Assembly (NCBI RefSeq): GCF_025340265.1
Contig: NZ_CP022707.1
Location: 372,001 to 436,000, forward strand
Direction: 5' to 3'
Source of the DNA: Novosphingobium sp. 9
Lineage (GTDB): Bacteria > Pseudomonadota > Alphaproteobacteria > Sphingomonadales > Sphingomonadaceae
DNA: 64,000 nucleotides
Part shown: positions 39,620 through 47,909 of the stretch, piece after piece
How positions within the stretch are numbered: position 1 is the first letter of the stretch
Layout: every line of letters begins with the position of its first letter
The notes under the pieces: model-generated
What the model saw: only the letters and a program-made list of their open reading frames with translations
The model's database searches: none
What the model was told of the DNA's origin: nothing
Program-made: the position numbers and the translations under genes

Positions 39620-40378
39620 ATGATCGAACACGCCATTCTTCTCAGCGCCGGACAGGGCTCGCGCCTGCTGCCGCTCACCGCCGAGCGGCCCAAGTGCATG
39701 ATCGACTTCTCCGGCAAATCGCTGATCGCATGGCAGATCGAAATGCTGGCGCGCGGCGGCTTCAAGCGGATCGATATCGTCACCGGCTTCATGACCGACA
39801 TGCTCGACGAGCATCTCGCCGCGATCGAGATCCCCGGCGTCGAGATCAAGACCTTCTACAACCCGTTCTTCAAGGTGGCCGACAACCTCGGCTCGTGCTG
39901 GATCGTGCGCCACCGCATGCAGGGCGACTTCGTGATCCTGAACGGAGACACGCTGGTATCGGAAGAGATCGTCGCCAAGGTGCAGGAAGGCGCACTGGCG
40001 CCGGACGGCAAGCCCTGGCCGATCACCGTCACCGTGGACGTGAAGGCCGACGGCTACGACAGCGACGACATGAAAGTGGAGCGCGAGGCCGATGGCCGCC
40101 TCGTCCACATCGGCAAGACGCTGACCGCCGCCCAGTCCAACGCCGAATCCATCGGCTTCCTCGCCTTCCGGGGCGAGGGCGTCGACCTGTTCCGCGAGAC
40201 CGTGCGCAAGGTCATGCGCACGCCCGAGGGCGTCCAGCACTGGTATCTGAAAGTGATCGACTGGATCGCGCCGACGATGCAGGTCGGCACCGTCTCGATC
40301 GAGGGCCTCGGCTGGGGCGAGGTGGACTTCCTCAACGACATCGAAGTCGCAACGAAGCTTACCGACAGTTGGGTGTAA
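39620..40378 (+). CDS. Sugar-phosphate nucleotidyltransferase
   Basis: The 252-aa product has the NTP_transferase signature LSAGQGSRLLPLTAERPKCM at the N-terminus, then VILNGDTLVSEEIV (metal-binding aspartate) and a compact C-terminal end WGEVDFLNDIEVATKL. It likely makes an NDP-sugar or NDP-polyol from an unknown phosphate; similar short enzymes activate choline or phosphonates. ATG 39620 gives a start at the motif. An upstream in-frame start at 39587 is possible but less conserved. Confidence 0.88.
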   Translation: MIEHAILLSAGQGSRLLPLTAERPKCMIDFSGKSLIAWQIEMLARGGFKRIDIVTGFMTDMLDEHLAAIEIPGVEIKTFYNPFFKVADNLGSCWIVRHRMQGDFVILNGDTLVSEEIVAKVQEGALAPDGKPWPITVTVDVKADGYDSDDMKVEREADGRLVHIGKTLTAAQSNAESIGFLAFRGEGVDLFRETVRKVMRTPEGVQHWYLKVIDWIAPTMQVGTVSIEGLGWGEVDFLNDIEVATKLTDSWV

Positions 40379-40463
40379 GTGGCTTAGGGAATTGGAAAAC
40401 GGAACTGGCGGACGGTGATAGCCGTCCCCAGATAGCAGGGAACCTTGGAGACAGGAGCCTGCC

Positions 40464-41159
40464 ATGACCGAACCCACCCTGCTTATCGTCGGCGCTTCGC
40501 GCGGGCTTGGCCTTGGCCTTGCGAGTGAATTTCTGGCGCGCGGCTGGCGCGTGATCGGCACCGTGCGCAGCGGCTCGCGCACGCCCCTGCACGATCTGGC
40601 CGAGACTTGCGCCGGACGTCTGATCGTCGAGACGCTGGACATCAACTCCGCCGATGAAACGGATGCCCTGCTCGAACGGCTGGTCAGCCAGACGCTCGAC
40701 ATGCTGTTCGTCAATGCGGGCACGACCAACGAAGAACCCGACACACCGGTCGGAGACGTATCCGTCGATGTTTTCCAGCACGTGATGCTGACCAACACCT
40801 TTGCGCCCATGCGGGTGATCGAGGCCTTGCAACACCTTGTCCCGGCAAGCGGCCTCATCGGTGTCATGTCGTCCGGGCAGGGGAGCATCGCCAACAACGA
40901 AGTGGGCCTGCGCGAGGTCTATCGCTGCTCGAAGGCGGCGCTCAACATGGCAATGCGCAGCTTCGCCGCACGCGAGAAGGATGCCTCCCGCGCGCTGCTG
41001 ACACTGGCGCCCGGATGGATTCGCACCGATCTCGGCGGTGCAGACGCGCCCTATACGCTGGAAGACTCGCTGCCGATCCTGGCCGACATCATCGAGGGCA
41101 AGCGCCAGCGCCCCGGCCTCGAATATCTTGATCGCTTCGGCAAGGTCGTGCCCTGGTGA
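40464..41159 (+). CDS. Short-chain dehydrogenase/reductase
   Basis: A 231-aa classical SDR. It has the cofactor loop IVGASRGLGLGLA, LFVNAGTTNEEPD, the active-site set VMSSGQGSI...VYRCSKAALNMAMR (Ser, Tyr, Lys), and LTLAPGWIRTDLGG. It resembles CsgA/C-factor-like SDRs. Substrate is unknown. The stop codon touches a palindromic element at 41159-41263. Confidence 0.9.
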   Translation: MTEPTLLIVGASRGLGLGLASEFLARGWRVIGTVRSGSRTPLHDLAETCAGRLIVETLDINSADETDALLERLVSQTLDMLFVNAGTTNEEPDTPVGDVSVDVFQHVMLTNTFAPMRVIEALQHLVPASGLIGVMSSGQGSIANNEVGLREVYRCSKAALNMAMRSFAAREKDASRALLTLAPGWIRTDLGGADAPYTLEDSLPILADIIEGKRQRPGLEYLDRFGKVVPW

Positions 41160-41263
41160 TACCAAAGCTGGGATGAGCTTTACTCACCGCAGCTTTGGTC
41201 AAGCCCTTGTGGCGCTTGAACATTTCCAAGGCGTGATGCGCCAGCATCTCAGCGCCTTGGTAT
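41159..41263. repeat. 105-bp palindromic element between convergent genes
   Basis: The ends are ATACCAA (41159-41165) and TTGGTAT (41257-41263). Inside are the inverted pairs ACCAAAGCTG/CAGCTTTGGT (41161-41170, 41190-41199) and CCAAGGCG/CGCCTTGG (41226-41233, 41253-41260), the second enclosing GATGC/GCATC. It sits between two convergent genes and could act as a bidirectional transcription stop or be a MITE/REP-like repeat. No second copy is seen in the window. Confidence 0.7.
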
Positions 41264-41274
41264 AAGACCCGACC

Positions 41275-41946
41275 TCAGGCGACCTTCGAGAACCAGATCG
41301 TGTGCTTGGCGCCCTTGCCGTTGCTGCGGGCGTGGACGCGGCGCTCCTCGACCGTGAAGCCGTTGCGCTCCAGACGGCGGGCGAAGGCCGGGTCCGGGCC
41401 TGCCGACCAGATCGACAGCACCCCGCCGGGCGTCAGTGCCGCGCGGGCGGCGCGCAGGCCTGCCTTGGAATAGATCACGTTGTTGTCCTCGCGCACAAGG
41501 CCGTCCGGGCCGTTGTCGACATCGAGCAGGATCGCATCGTATTCGCCGCGCGCGCCGTCGATCATCTGCGCAACATCGCTCATCACGAGGTTCACGCGCG
41601 GATCGTCGAGGCAACCGGCAGCGAGGTCCGCCATCGGCCCGCGCGCCCATTCGATGATCTCTGGCACGAGTTCGACCAGCGTGATCTTCGCATCAGCGGG
41701 CAGCAGCTTGAGCGCTGCGCGCAGTGTGAAGCCCATGCCATAGCCGCCGATCAGAATGTGCGGGCGCTTGGCGTGGGCGATGCGTTCGATCGACTGCACC
41801 GCCAGCGCCTCTTCCGAGCCCCACTGGCGCGAACTCATCAGTTCGTTGTGCCCCAGCACGATCATGAAGTCCTTGTCGTGCCGGAACAGTTCGAGCTTCT
41901 CACCACCCGGCACCCAGGCCGCGTCGAGGAGTTCGCGCTGGATCAT
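41275..41946 (-). CDS. Spermidine synthase-like SAM-dependent methyltransferase
   Basis: The 223-aa product has IGGYGMGFTLRAALKLLP (SAM-binding loop), ITLVELVPEIIEWAR and YDAILLDVDNGPDGLV, typical of spermidine-synthase-fold proteins without the polyamine N-terminal domain. Substrate is unknown. ATG 41946 lies one base after the thrS stop, so it is co-transcribed with thrS. Confidence 0.85.
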   Translation of the reverse strand: MIQRELLDAAWVPGGEKLELFRHDKDFMIVLGHNELMSSRQWGSEEALAVQSIERIAHAKRPHILIGGYGMGFTLRAALKLLPADAKITLVELVPEIIEWARGPMADLAAGCLDDPRVNLVMSDVAQMIDGARGEYDAILLDVDNGPDGLVREDNNVIYSKAGLRAARAALTPGGVLSIWSAGPDPAFARRLERNGFTVEERRVHARSNGKGAKHTIWFSKVA

Positions 41947-41947
41947 G

Positions 41948-43972
41948 TCAGGCGTCCTTTCCGCGAAGGTCAGGCGCGGTTGCCTCGGCCTTGAGCAGGG
42001 CAATCGCCTCGTCGAGCGACATGACCTTCTGGTGCTCGGCGCCCAGCGTGCGCAGGGCGACGGTGCCTTCCTCGGCCTCGCGCTTGCCGACGACCAGCAG
42101 GTGCGGAACCTTCTTCAGCGAATGCTCGCGCACCTTGTAGTTGATCTTCTCGTTGCGCAGATCGGTCTCGACACGAACGCCCGCCGCCTTCAGCTTTTCC
42201 ATCACCTCGTAAGCATAGGGATCGGCGTCCGAAACGATGGTGGCGACCACCGCCTGCACCGGCGCGAGCCAGACCGGCAACTTGCCCGCGAAGTGCTCGA
42301 TCAAGATGCCGATGAAGCGCTCGTAGGAGCCGAAGATCGCGCGGTGGAGCATGATCGGGCGGTGACGGTCGCCGTCCTCGCCGATGTACGAGGCGTCGAG
42401 ACGCTCGGGCAGCACGCGGTCGGACTGGATCGTGCCGACCTGCCAGGTACGGCCGATCGCGTCGGTCAGGTGCCATTCCAGCTTGGGCGCATAGAACGCG
42501 CCTTCGCCCGGCAGCTCCTCCCAGCCGTATTCCGGCGTCGCAAGGCCGGCGTCGGACACCGCGTTGCGCAGCTCCGTTTCGGCCATGTCCCACATCTCTT
42601 CGGTGCCGAAGCGCTTTTCGGGGCGCAGTGCCAGTTTGATCGCGTAGGTGAAACCGAAGTCCTTGTAGACGCGGTCCGCCAGTTCGCAGAACGCGCGCAC
42701 TTCGGCGACGATCTGGTCTTCGCGGCAGAAAATATGCGCATCGTCCTGCGTGAACTGGCGCACGCGCATCAGGCCATGGAGCGCGCCGTGCGGCTCGTTA
42801 CGGTGGCAGCAGCCGTTCTCGTAGATGCGCAGCGGCAGTTCGCGGTAAGACTTGATGCCCTGACGGAAGATCAGCAGGTGCGCCGGGCAGTTCATCGGCT
42901 TGAGCGCCATCCACTCGGCCTCGTCCGAAACGATCGGGCCTTCGTCCTCGACGTTGGGCACTTCGTCGGGGATGACGAACATGTTCTCGCGGTACTTGCC
43001 CCAGTGGCCGGACTGCTCCCACTGGCGCGCGTCCATGACCTGCGGGGTCTTCACTTCCTTGTAGCCCGCCCCATCGATGGCGCGGCGCATGTAGGCTTCC
43101 AGCTCGCGCCAGATCACATAGCCCTTGGGGTGCCAGAACACCGAGCCATGCGCTTCGGACTGGAGGTGGAACAGGTCCATCTCCTGACCCAGACGGCGGT
43201 GATCGCGTTTGGCGGCCTCTTCAAGGCGCGTCAGATGCTCGTTCAGCTGCTTCTTGTTCAGCCAACCGGTGCCGTAGATGCGCGTCAACTGCGCGTTCTT
43301 CTGGTCGCCGCGCCAGTAGGCGCCCGAGACGCGCGTCAGCTTGAAGGCGGCCGGATCGAGCTTGCCGGTCGAGGGCAGGTGCGGACCGCGGCACATGTCG
43401 AGCCAGGCACCTTGCGAGCCGGGCTGGCCCGACCAGTAGACGGTCAGTTCTTCGCCCTCAGGGAGTTCGGCAGCCCATTCGGCCTTGAAGCGCTCACCTT
43501 CCGAGGTCCAGCGCTCGATCAGCTGCTGACGGCTCCAGACTTCGCGGACCAGCGGCTTGTCGGCCTTGATGATCTCGCGCATCTTCTCCTCGATCGCCGG
43601 GAGATCGTCCATCGAGAACGGCTCGCGGCTTTCGGGCGCCATCACATCGTAATAGAAACCGTCGTCGGTCGCCGGGCCGAAGGTGATCTGCGTGCCGGGG
43701 AACAGCGCCTGCACCGCTTCGGCCAGAACGTGCGCATAGTCGTGCCGCGCCAGTTCCAGCGCATCCGCCTCATCGCGCGAGGTCACGAGAGCGAGGTTCG
43801 CATCGCCTGCGAAGGGTCGGGTGAGATCGACCAGTTCCCCGTCGATCCGCGCGGCGATGGCCGCCTTGGCAAGGCCGGGGCCGATGGCGGCGGCGACGTC
43901 TGCCGGGGTCGAGCCTTCGGGCATCTCGCGGACGGAACCGTCGGGCAGGCTGATCTTGAACATCTCGGACAT
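41948..43972 (-). CDS. thrS: Threonyl-tRNA synthetase
   Basis: The 674-aa class II synthetase starts with a TGS domain ([23 protein letters not shown]). An editing domain follows ([19 protein letters not shown] with the HXXXH zinc-like site, [15 protein letters not shown]). The catalytic core has [26 protein letters not shown] and [18 protein letters not shown], and it ends in the anticodon-binding domain. Start ATG 43972 (MSEMFKI) is chosen; ATG 43984 is in frame. It charges tRNA-Thr, and a threonine-rich leader ORF lies 214 bp upstream on the same strand, suggesting attenuation. Confidence 0.97.
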   Translation of the reverse strand: MSEMFKISLPDGSVREMPEGSTPADVAAAIGPGLAKAAIAARIDGELVDLTRPFAGDANLALVTSRDEADALELARHDYAHVLAEAVQALFPGTQITFGPATDDGFYYDVMAPESREPFSMDDLPAIEEKMREIIKADKPLVREVWSRQQLIERWTSEGERFKAEWAAELPEGEELTVYWSGQPGSQGAWLDMCRGPHLPSTGKLDPAAFKLTRVSGAYWRGDQKNAQLTRIYGTGWLNKKQLNEHLTRLEEAAKRDHRRLGQEMDLFHLQSEAHGSVFWHPKGYVIWRELEAYMRRAIDGAGYKEVKTPQVMDARQWEQSGHWGKYRENMFVIPDEVPNVEDEGPIVSDEAEWMALKPMNCPAHLLIFRQGIKSYRELPLRIYENGCCHRNEPHGALHGLMRVRQFTQDDAHIFCREDQIVAEVRAFCELADRVYKDFGFTYAIKLALRPEKRFGTEEMWDMAETELRNAVSDAGLATPEYGWEELPGEGAFYAPKLEWHLTDAIGRTWQVGTIQSDRVLPERLDASYIGEDGDRHRPIMLHRAIFGSYERFIGILIEHFAGKLPVWLAPVQAVVATIVSDADPYAYEVMEKLKAAGVRVETDLRNEKINYKVREHSLKKVPHLLVVGKREAEEGTVALRTLGAEHQKVMSLDEAIALLKAEATAPDLRGKDA

Positions 43973-44186
43973 GTGCGAACTCATCTTTCGTTTGCCCCAT
44001 GCCATACCAACGGCATGTGGGCGTCAAAGCGTCATGGACCCGGACTCTTTCAGGAACCGGGCTTTGCAGCGCGCCATGGCACAGGCGCGCCGCCGGGTGA
44101 AGGTGCGGCGTCGTCTAAAACGGCTTCGTTTGGGGAGAGAGACGCCAGCCCCGCCCGAAATTCCGGGCGACGGCAGCGCGGCGACT
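43973..44186 (-). promoter_or_regulatory. Candidate attenuator region between the Thr leader peptide and thrS
   Basis: This untranslated stretch follows the leader stop. It can form CGCCCG-GAATTT-CGGGCG (around 44154-44173) and GCGCGCC-TGTGCCA-TGGCGCGC (around 44073-44098). The first arm GCCCGG can instead pair with CCGGGC inside the leader's CAC-CGG-GCA codons, which gives mutually exclusive structures. No clear T run follows a stem, so termination may be Rho-dependent or act on translation. No other gene is seen here; an ORF of 103 codons (44050-44361) lacks gene-like features. Confidence 0.45.
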
Positions 44187-44258
44187 TCAGACCGCGACCG
44201 ACCGTGCCCGGTGGCACCGGGTGGTGGTAGTGGTCTGGGTAGGGCGCGCCTGCGTCAT
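44187..44258 (-). CDS. Threonine-rich leader peptide of thrS (candidate attenuation peptide)
   Basis: This 23-codon ORF has ATG at 44258-44256 and TGA at 44189-44187. Residues 7-13 read TQTTTTT, with one more Thr at position 2, so seven of 23 codons are threonine (ACC, ACT and ACG); residues after the run are basic and end in SVAV. A run of the cognate amino acid directly upstream of its own synthetase is the known form of ribosome-stalling leaders. The Shine-Dalgarno is weak, and translation is not proven. The ORF is much shorter than any usual cut-off. Confidence 0.75.
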   Translation of the reverse strand: MTQARPTQTTTTTRCHRARSVAV

Positions 44259-44331
44259 GCCGGGCGATGTAGCGCCAATGCGGCAGGAATCCAAGGATAT
44301 TGGCGCATCCAAGGCCGAAGCCCTCACCTAA

Positions 44332-44372
44332 TGTCAATGACACTTGACATCGTTGCATCAAAATGACAAGTT
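44332..44372 (+). promoter_or_regulatory. Candidate promoter/operator for the membrane-protein/XRE pair
   Basis: A perfect palindrome TGTCA-A-TGACA (44332-44342) lies just before TTGACA (44344-44349, a -35-like box). The related direct repeats ATGACACTT (44337) and ATGACAAGTT (44363) are 26 bp apart. The XRE regulator encoded downstream would be the natural ligand. The same 150-bp gap must also carry the thrS leader promoter on the other strand. Confidence 0.5.
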
Positions 44373-44401
44373 TACTTTACCAACAAACAAGGAGGCTTGT
44401 C

Positions 44402-44833
44402 ATGACATCCTGCAATCCTTTCACGCAACCCAGGAATCCCGCCTACAAACGCTATGCGCGCCGTATGGCCGTCAGTGCCGTGCTCTATACCGGTGCCATC
44501 GTTGCGGCGTCCTCTCTGCTCCACAAGCACAGCACGGCCTCGGTCGGCACGATCGCCATCGCGCTGCTGCCGGGCCTTGCGGTGCTGGGCATGCTCTGGT
44601 CGATCGCGCGGCTGTTCCTCGAACTCGACGACGAATATCTGCGCATGCTCGAAGTGCGCAAGGCGATGATCGCCACCGGCCTGACCCTCGCGATCTGCAG
44701 CGTCTGGGGCATTCTGGAAATCTATACCAACGTCCCACGCCTGCCGCTGTTCTTCGTCTTTCCGCTGTGGGCGGTCTGCCTGTTCGCCGGTATGGCGGCC
44801 AACGCATGGGGCACGCGCGGAGGCGCCAAGTGA
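44402..44833 (+). CDS. Four-helix membrane protein paired with an XRE regulator
   Basis: The 143-aa product has about four hydrophobic helices (VSAVLYTGAIVAASSLL, IAIALLPGLAVLGMLWSIA, and two more near the C-terminus). Function is unknown; similar small membrane proteins next to short XRE regulators are common in sphingomonads. ATG 44402 has a GGAGG site six bases upstream. The stop overlaps the next start (GTGA), so the two are coupled. Confidence 0.75.
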   Translation: MTSCNPFTQPRNPAYKRYARRMAVSAVLYTGAIVAASSLLHKHSTASVGTIAIALLPGLAVLGMLWSIARLFLELDDEYLRMLEVRKAMIATGLTLAICSVWGILEIYTNVPRLPLFFVFPLWAVCLFAGMAANAWGTRGGAK

Positions 44834-45036
44834 AGAACCGCCTCAAAGTCCTGCGCGCCGAACGCGGCTGGAGCCAGCAGGACCTCGCCGAGCGTCTCGG
44901 CGTCAGCCGCCAGAGCGTGAACGCAATCGAGACCGGCAAATACGATCCCTCGCTGCCGCTGGCCTTCCGCATCGCCGACCTGTTCGACCTCGCCATCGAG
45001 GCGATCTTCCTGCGCGAGGACGCAGCAGACATCTGA
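44830..45036 (+). CDS. Short XRE-family transcriptional regulator
   Basis: The 68-aa protein is one helix-turn-helix domain: LRAERGWSQQDLAERLGVSR, then QSVNAIETGKYDPSLPLAFR, ending FDLAIEAIFLRED, the YgzD/Xre short type. It likely represses its own operon through the repeats at 44332-44372 (inference). GTG 44830 overlaps the preceding stop. Confidence 0.9.
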   Translation: MKNRLKVLRAERGWSQQDLAERLGVSRQSVNAIETGKYDPSLPLAFRIADLFDLAIEAIFLREDAADI

Positions 45037-45103
45037 TCCTCCCGTACAATCGCTTACCTTTCGAGACTTGCCCTTGCCGCCGCGCATCCCCAGATGGCGG
45101 GCC

Positions 45104-45877
45104 ATGACCGAGACTGTCGTTCCCTTCCCGCCGCAATACCTCACCCTCGCCGACGGGCGCCGCATTGCCTATCGCTTCACGGCCGGCGCCGGCCCCGCCA
45201 TCGTGTTCCTGCCCGGATACCTTTCCGACATGACCGGATCGAAAGCGCTGGCCCTCTTCGCGATGGCCCAGGCGAACGGGCGCGCCTGCCTGCTGCTCGA
45301 CTATTCGGGCTGCGGCGAAAGCGGCGGCGAATTTGCAAACGCCACCCTTTCGCGCTGGCGGGACGAGGTGATCGCGCTGATCGAGGCGCTGGAACTGGAC
45401 GAGGTCGTCCTTGTCGGCTCCTCGACCGGCGGCTGGCTGATGCTGCTGGTGGCCGAAGCCCTGCCCGATCGCGTGCGCGGTCTGGTCGGCATCGCGCCTG
45501 CGCCCGATCATACCGATTGGGGCATTGCGCAGATGGACAAGGCGCTGCTGGCCGATGGTGCAACGCTCTGGGAAGAGAACCCATACGGCCCCGAGCCCAC
45601 GCCGACGCATCCCGGCTTCTGGGCGGACGGTCAGGCCAACCTCATGCTCGATCGCGAAATCGCTTTCGACGGCCCGGTGCGCCTGCTCCACGGCCAGCGC
45701 GATACCGATGTGCCCTTCGACATTTCCCTGCGCCTTGCCGAGCACCTGCGTTCATCCGAGGTGCAGGTCACGCTCATCAAGGACGGCGATCATCGCCTTT
45801 CGCGCGAATCCGATATCCGTCTGCTGCTGGGCACCGTTGCGCACCTGATCCTGACGCACGAACCAGCCGCGACCTGA
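45104..45877 (+). CDS. Alpha/beta hydrolase
   Basis: A 257-aa hydrolase with oxyanion region FLPGYLSDMTGSKALAL, nucleophile elbow LVGSSTGGWLML, acid in HGQRDTDVPF and histidine in KDGDHRLSRESD. It resembles ABHD10/palmitoyl thioesterase-like proteins found across alphaproteobacteria. Substrate is unknown. ATG 45104 is chosen; an in-frame upstream start exists at 45068. Confidence 0.88.
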   Translation: MTETVVPFPPQYLTLADGRRIAYRFTAGAGPAIVFLPGYLSDMTGSKALALFAMAQANGRACLLLDYSGCGESGGEFANATLSRWRDEVIALIEALELDEVVLVGSSTGGWLMLLVAEALPDRVRGLVGIAPAPDHTDWGIAQMDKALLADGATLWEENPYGPEPTPTHPGFWADGQANLMLDREIAFDGPVRLLHGQRDTDVPFDISLRLAEHLRSSEVQVTLIKDGDHRLSRESDIRLLLGTVAHLILTHEPAAT

Positions 45878-45896
45878 CCCGAAAGACCTGCCCGCC

Positions 45897-46862
45897 ATGC
45901 CGTTCCCCCTGCTCTTCGCGCCGCTGATGATGCTTCAGGTCGATCCGATCACCGGCATGCAGACCGGCCCTTCGGCGCTGCCCGAAGAGATCATCGAGAA
46001 GAAGGCCAATCAGGCCCGCAAGCGTGAGCAGGACGCGGCAGATGCCGCCGCTTCGGCGCCGCTTTTGCCGCAGCCCAAAGCGGCGTCAGGCTGTATCGAC
46101 GCGGTCGATGCCGACCCCGAGCAGGCCGTGGACGTTGCCGAAAAGGCCATGTCCAGCGCGACCGGCGCCGTCCGTGTACGCGCCGGGATGTGCCTGGGCC
46201 AGGCTTACACCGCGCTCGACCAGTGGCCTGACGCCCAGCGCGCCTTCACGCAGGCACGCGATGCGGCCGATGCCAGCGACCATGCCAGCCGCGCCCGGCT
46301 TGGCGCGATGGCAGGCAACGCGGCACTCGCGGCCAACGACCCCACCGTTGCGCTCGCCCTTCTCGGCGATGCCGAAACCGACGCCAAGGCGGGCAGCGAC
46401 GGCAGCCTCGTCACCTCGATCGACCTCGACCGTGCCCGCGCGCTGGTCGCCGTGGGACAACCTGTACAGGCCGGAGTCGTATTGGCGGAGCGTCGTCAGG
46501 CCGATCCGAATAACGCGCAAGTCTGGCTGCTCTCGGCCACGCTTTCGCGCCGTCTCGGCAACCTCGCCGAAGCCCAGACCCAGATCGAGAAGGCCGGGGC
46601 GCTTTCCCCGCCCAAGTCGCCTTATGGCGCCGCCGTCGGACTTGAGGCAGGCGCCATCGCCATGCTCTCCAAGCACGAGGATGCCGCCCGCAAGAGCTGG
46701 CAGTCGGTGATCCAGGCCGATCCCGACAGCGACGAGGCGCAGACCGCGCGCGATTACCTCAGCCAGCTAGACCAGATCGATGCGCAGGGACCGGCGACAA
46801 GCGCTGCAGCCGCCAAGACCGCCGCTCCCGCCCAGCAAGGGACACCCGCGAAACCGAAATGA
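45897..46862 (+). CDS. TPR-repeat protein
   Basis: The 321-aa product has several degenerate tetratricopeptide repeats (YTALDQWPDAQRAFTQARDA, LSRRLGNLAEAQTQIEKAGA). The N-terminus has a short hydrophobic segment (LLFAPLMMLQ) that may be a signal peptide, and the tail is Ala/Pro/Lys-rich. No specific function is visible. It follows the hydrolase by 19 bp and overlaps the next gene by 4 bp. Confidence 0.82.
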   Translation: MPFPLLFAPLMMLQVDPITGMQTGPSALPEEIIEKKANQARKREQDAADAAASAPLLPQPKAASGCIDAVDADPEQAVDVAEKAMSSATGAVRVRAGMCLGQAYTALDQWPDAQRAFTQARDAADASDHASRARLGAMAGNAALAANDPTVALALLGDAETDAKAGSDGSLVTSIDLDRARALVAVGQPVQAGVVLAERRQADPNNAQVWLLSATLSRRLGNLAEAQTQIEKAGALSPPKSPYGAAVGLEAGAIAMLSKHEDAARKSWQSVIQADPDSDEAQTARDYLSQLDQIDAQGPATSAAAAKTAAPAQQGTPAKPK

Positions 46863-47848
46863 CAATTCCCCTCTCCCTGCTCGATCTCGTTCCCGTCCGT
46901 GAGGGCGAGAGCATCTCCTCGGCCCTCGCTGCAACCACCGCGACCGCGCAGGCTGCCGAGAAAGCCGGCTACTCGCGCTTCTGGGTGGCAGAGCATCACG
47001 GGATGGACGGGATTGCGGGAGGCGCGACTTCGGTCGTGCTCGCACATCTTGGCAATGCGACCAGCACGATCCGCATCGGCGCGGGCGGCATCATGCTGCC
47101 CAACCATACGCCTTATCTGATCGCCGAACAGTTCGGCACGCTCGCGGCGCTGTTTCCCGGCCGTATCGACCTTGGACTCGGGCGCGCAGCAGGCGCCGAT
47201 GGGCGCCTCGCACAGGCGCTGCGCAAGGATATCGTCGGCGCGGCGGAGCGCTTCCCCAACGATATCGTCGAACTGCAGGCCCGCTTCGGTGGGCAGGCGG
47301 TGGGCGGCGTCGCCTCGCCGCAGGCCTCGGGCGCGGACGTGGCGATCTGGGTGCTCGGCTCCAGCCTGTTCGGCGCGCAGCTCGCCGCCGTGCTCGGCCT
47401 GCCCTACGCCTTTGCCTCGCACTTCGCGCCAACGCACCTCGACGAGGCCGCGCGCATCTATCGCGAGCGGTTCCAGCCCTCGGCCACGCTCGACAAGCCG
47501 CACTTCATGGCCGCGATCAACGTGCTGGCCGCCGATACCCGCGAAGAGGCCGAATATCTCGCTTCTTCCACCGACCAGAGCTTCGTTGCCCTGCGCTCGG
47601 GCCAGCCGCTGCGCCTGCCGCCGCCGATCCGCGACTATCGCGCCAGCCTGCCTGCCGCCGCGAATGCCATGCTGGAGCAGGTCCGCTCCGTGCGCGCCGT
47701 CGGCACCCCGCAGGACGTGCGGGAAAGCATCGAGGCCTTCGTCGAACGCACCGGCGCCGATGAAGTGATCTGCGCCTGCGCGACCTACGATCCACAGGCC
47801 CAGATCCGCTCGCTGGAATTGACCATGGATGCACTGAAACACAGTTGA
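46859..47848 (+). CDS. LLM-class flavin-dependent oxidoreductase
   Basis: The 329-aa product is a luciferase-like monooxygenase (YhbW type): SRFWVAEHHGMDGIAGGATS, IRIGAGGIMLPNHTPYLIAEQF, FPGRIDLGLGRA. It uses reduced FMN from a partner reductase; substrate is unknown. ATG 46859 overlaps the TPR stop. Confidence 0.92.
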   Translation: MTIPLSLLDLVPVREGESISSALAATTATAQAAEKAGYSRFWVAEHHGMDGIAGGATSVVLAHLGNATSTIRIGAGGIMLPNHTPYLIAEQFGTLAALFPGRIDLGLGRAAGADGRLAQALRKDIVGAAERFPNDIVELQARFGGQAVGGVASPQASGADVAIWVLGSSLFGAQLAAVLGLPYAFASHFAPTHLDEAARIYRERFQPSATLDKPHFMAAINVLAADTREEAEYLASSTDQSFVALRSGQPLRLPPPIRDYRASLPAAANAMLEQVRSVRAVGTPQDVRESIEAFVERTGADEVICACATYDPQAQIRSLELTMDALKHS

Positions 47849-47909
47849 AACAGCCCGTTCGCATTACGGGCATTGACCGGGCCGCGCATTTGCGGCCTAC
47901 ACCCCGGCC

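Noticed and set aside
41756..44230. 824-codon plus-strand frame opposite thrS
   Set aside because: Antisense shadow of a strongly conserved synthetase gene.
44050..44361. 103-codon minus-strand ORF overlapping the thrS leader
   Set aside because: It overlaps the Thr leader in another frame, has low-complexity composition and no ribosome site. The short Thr ORF is the stronger reading.
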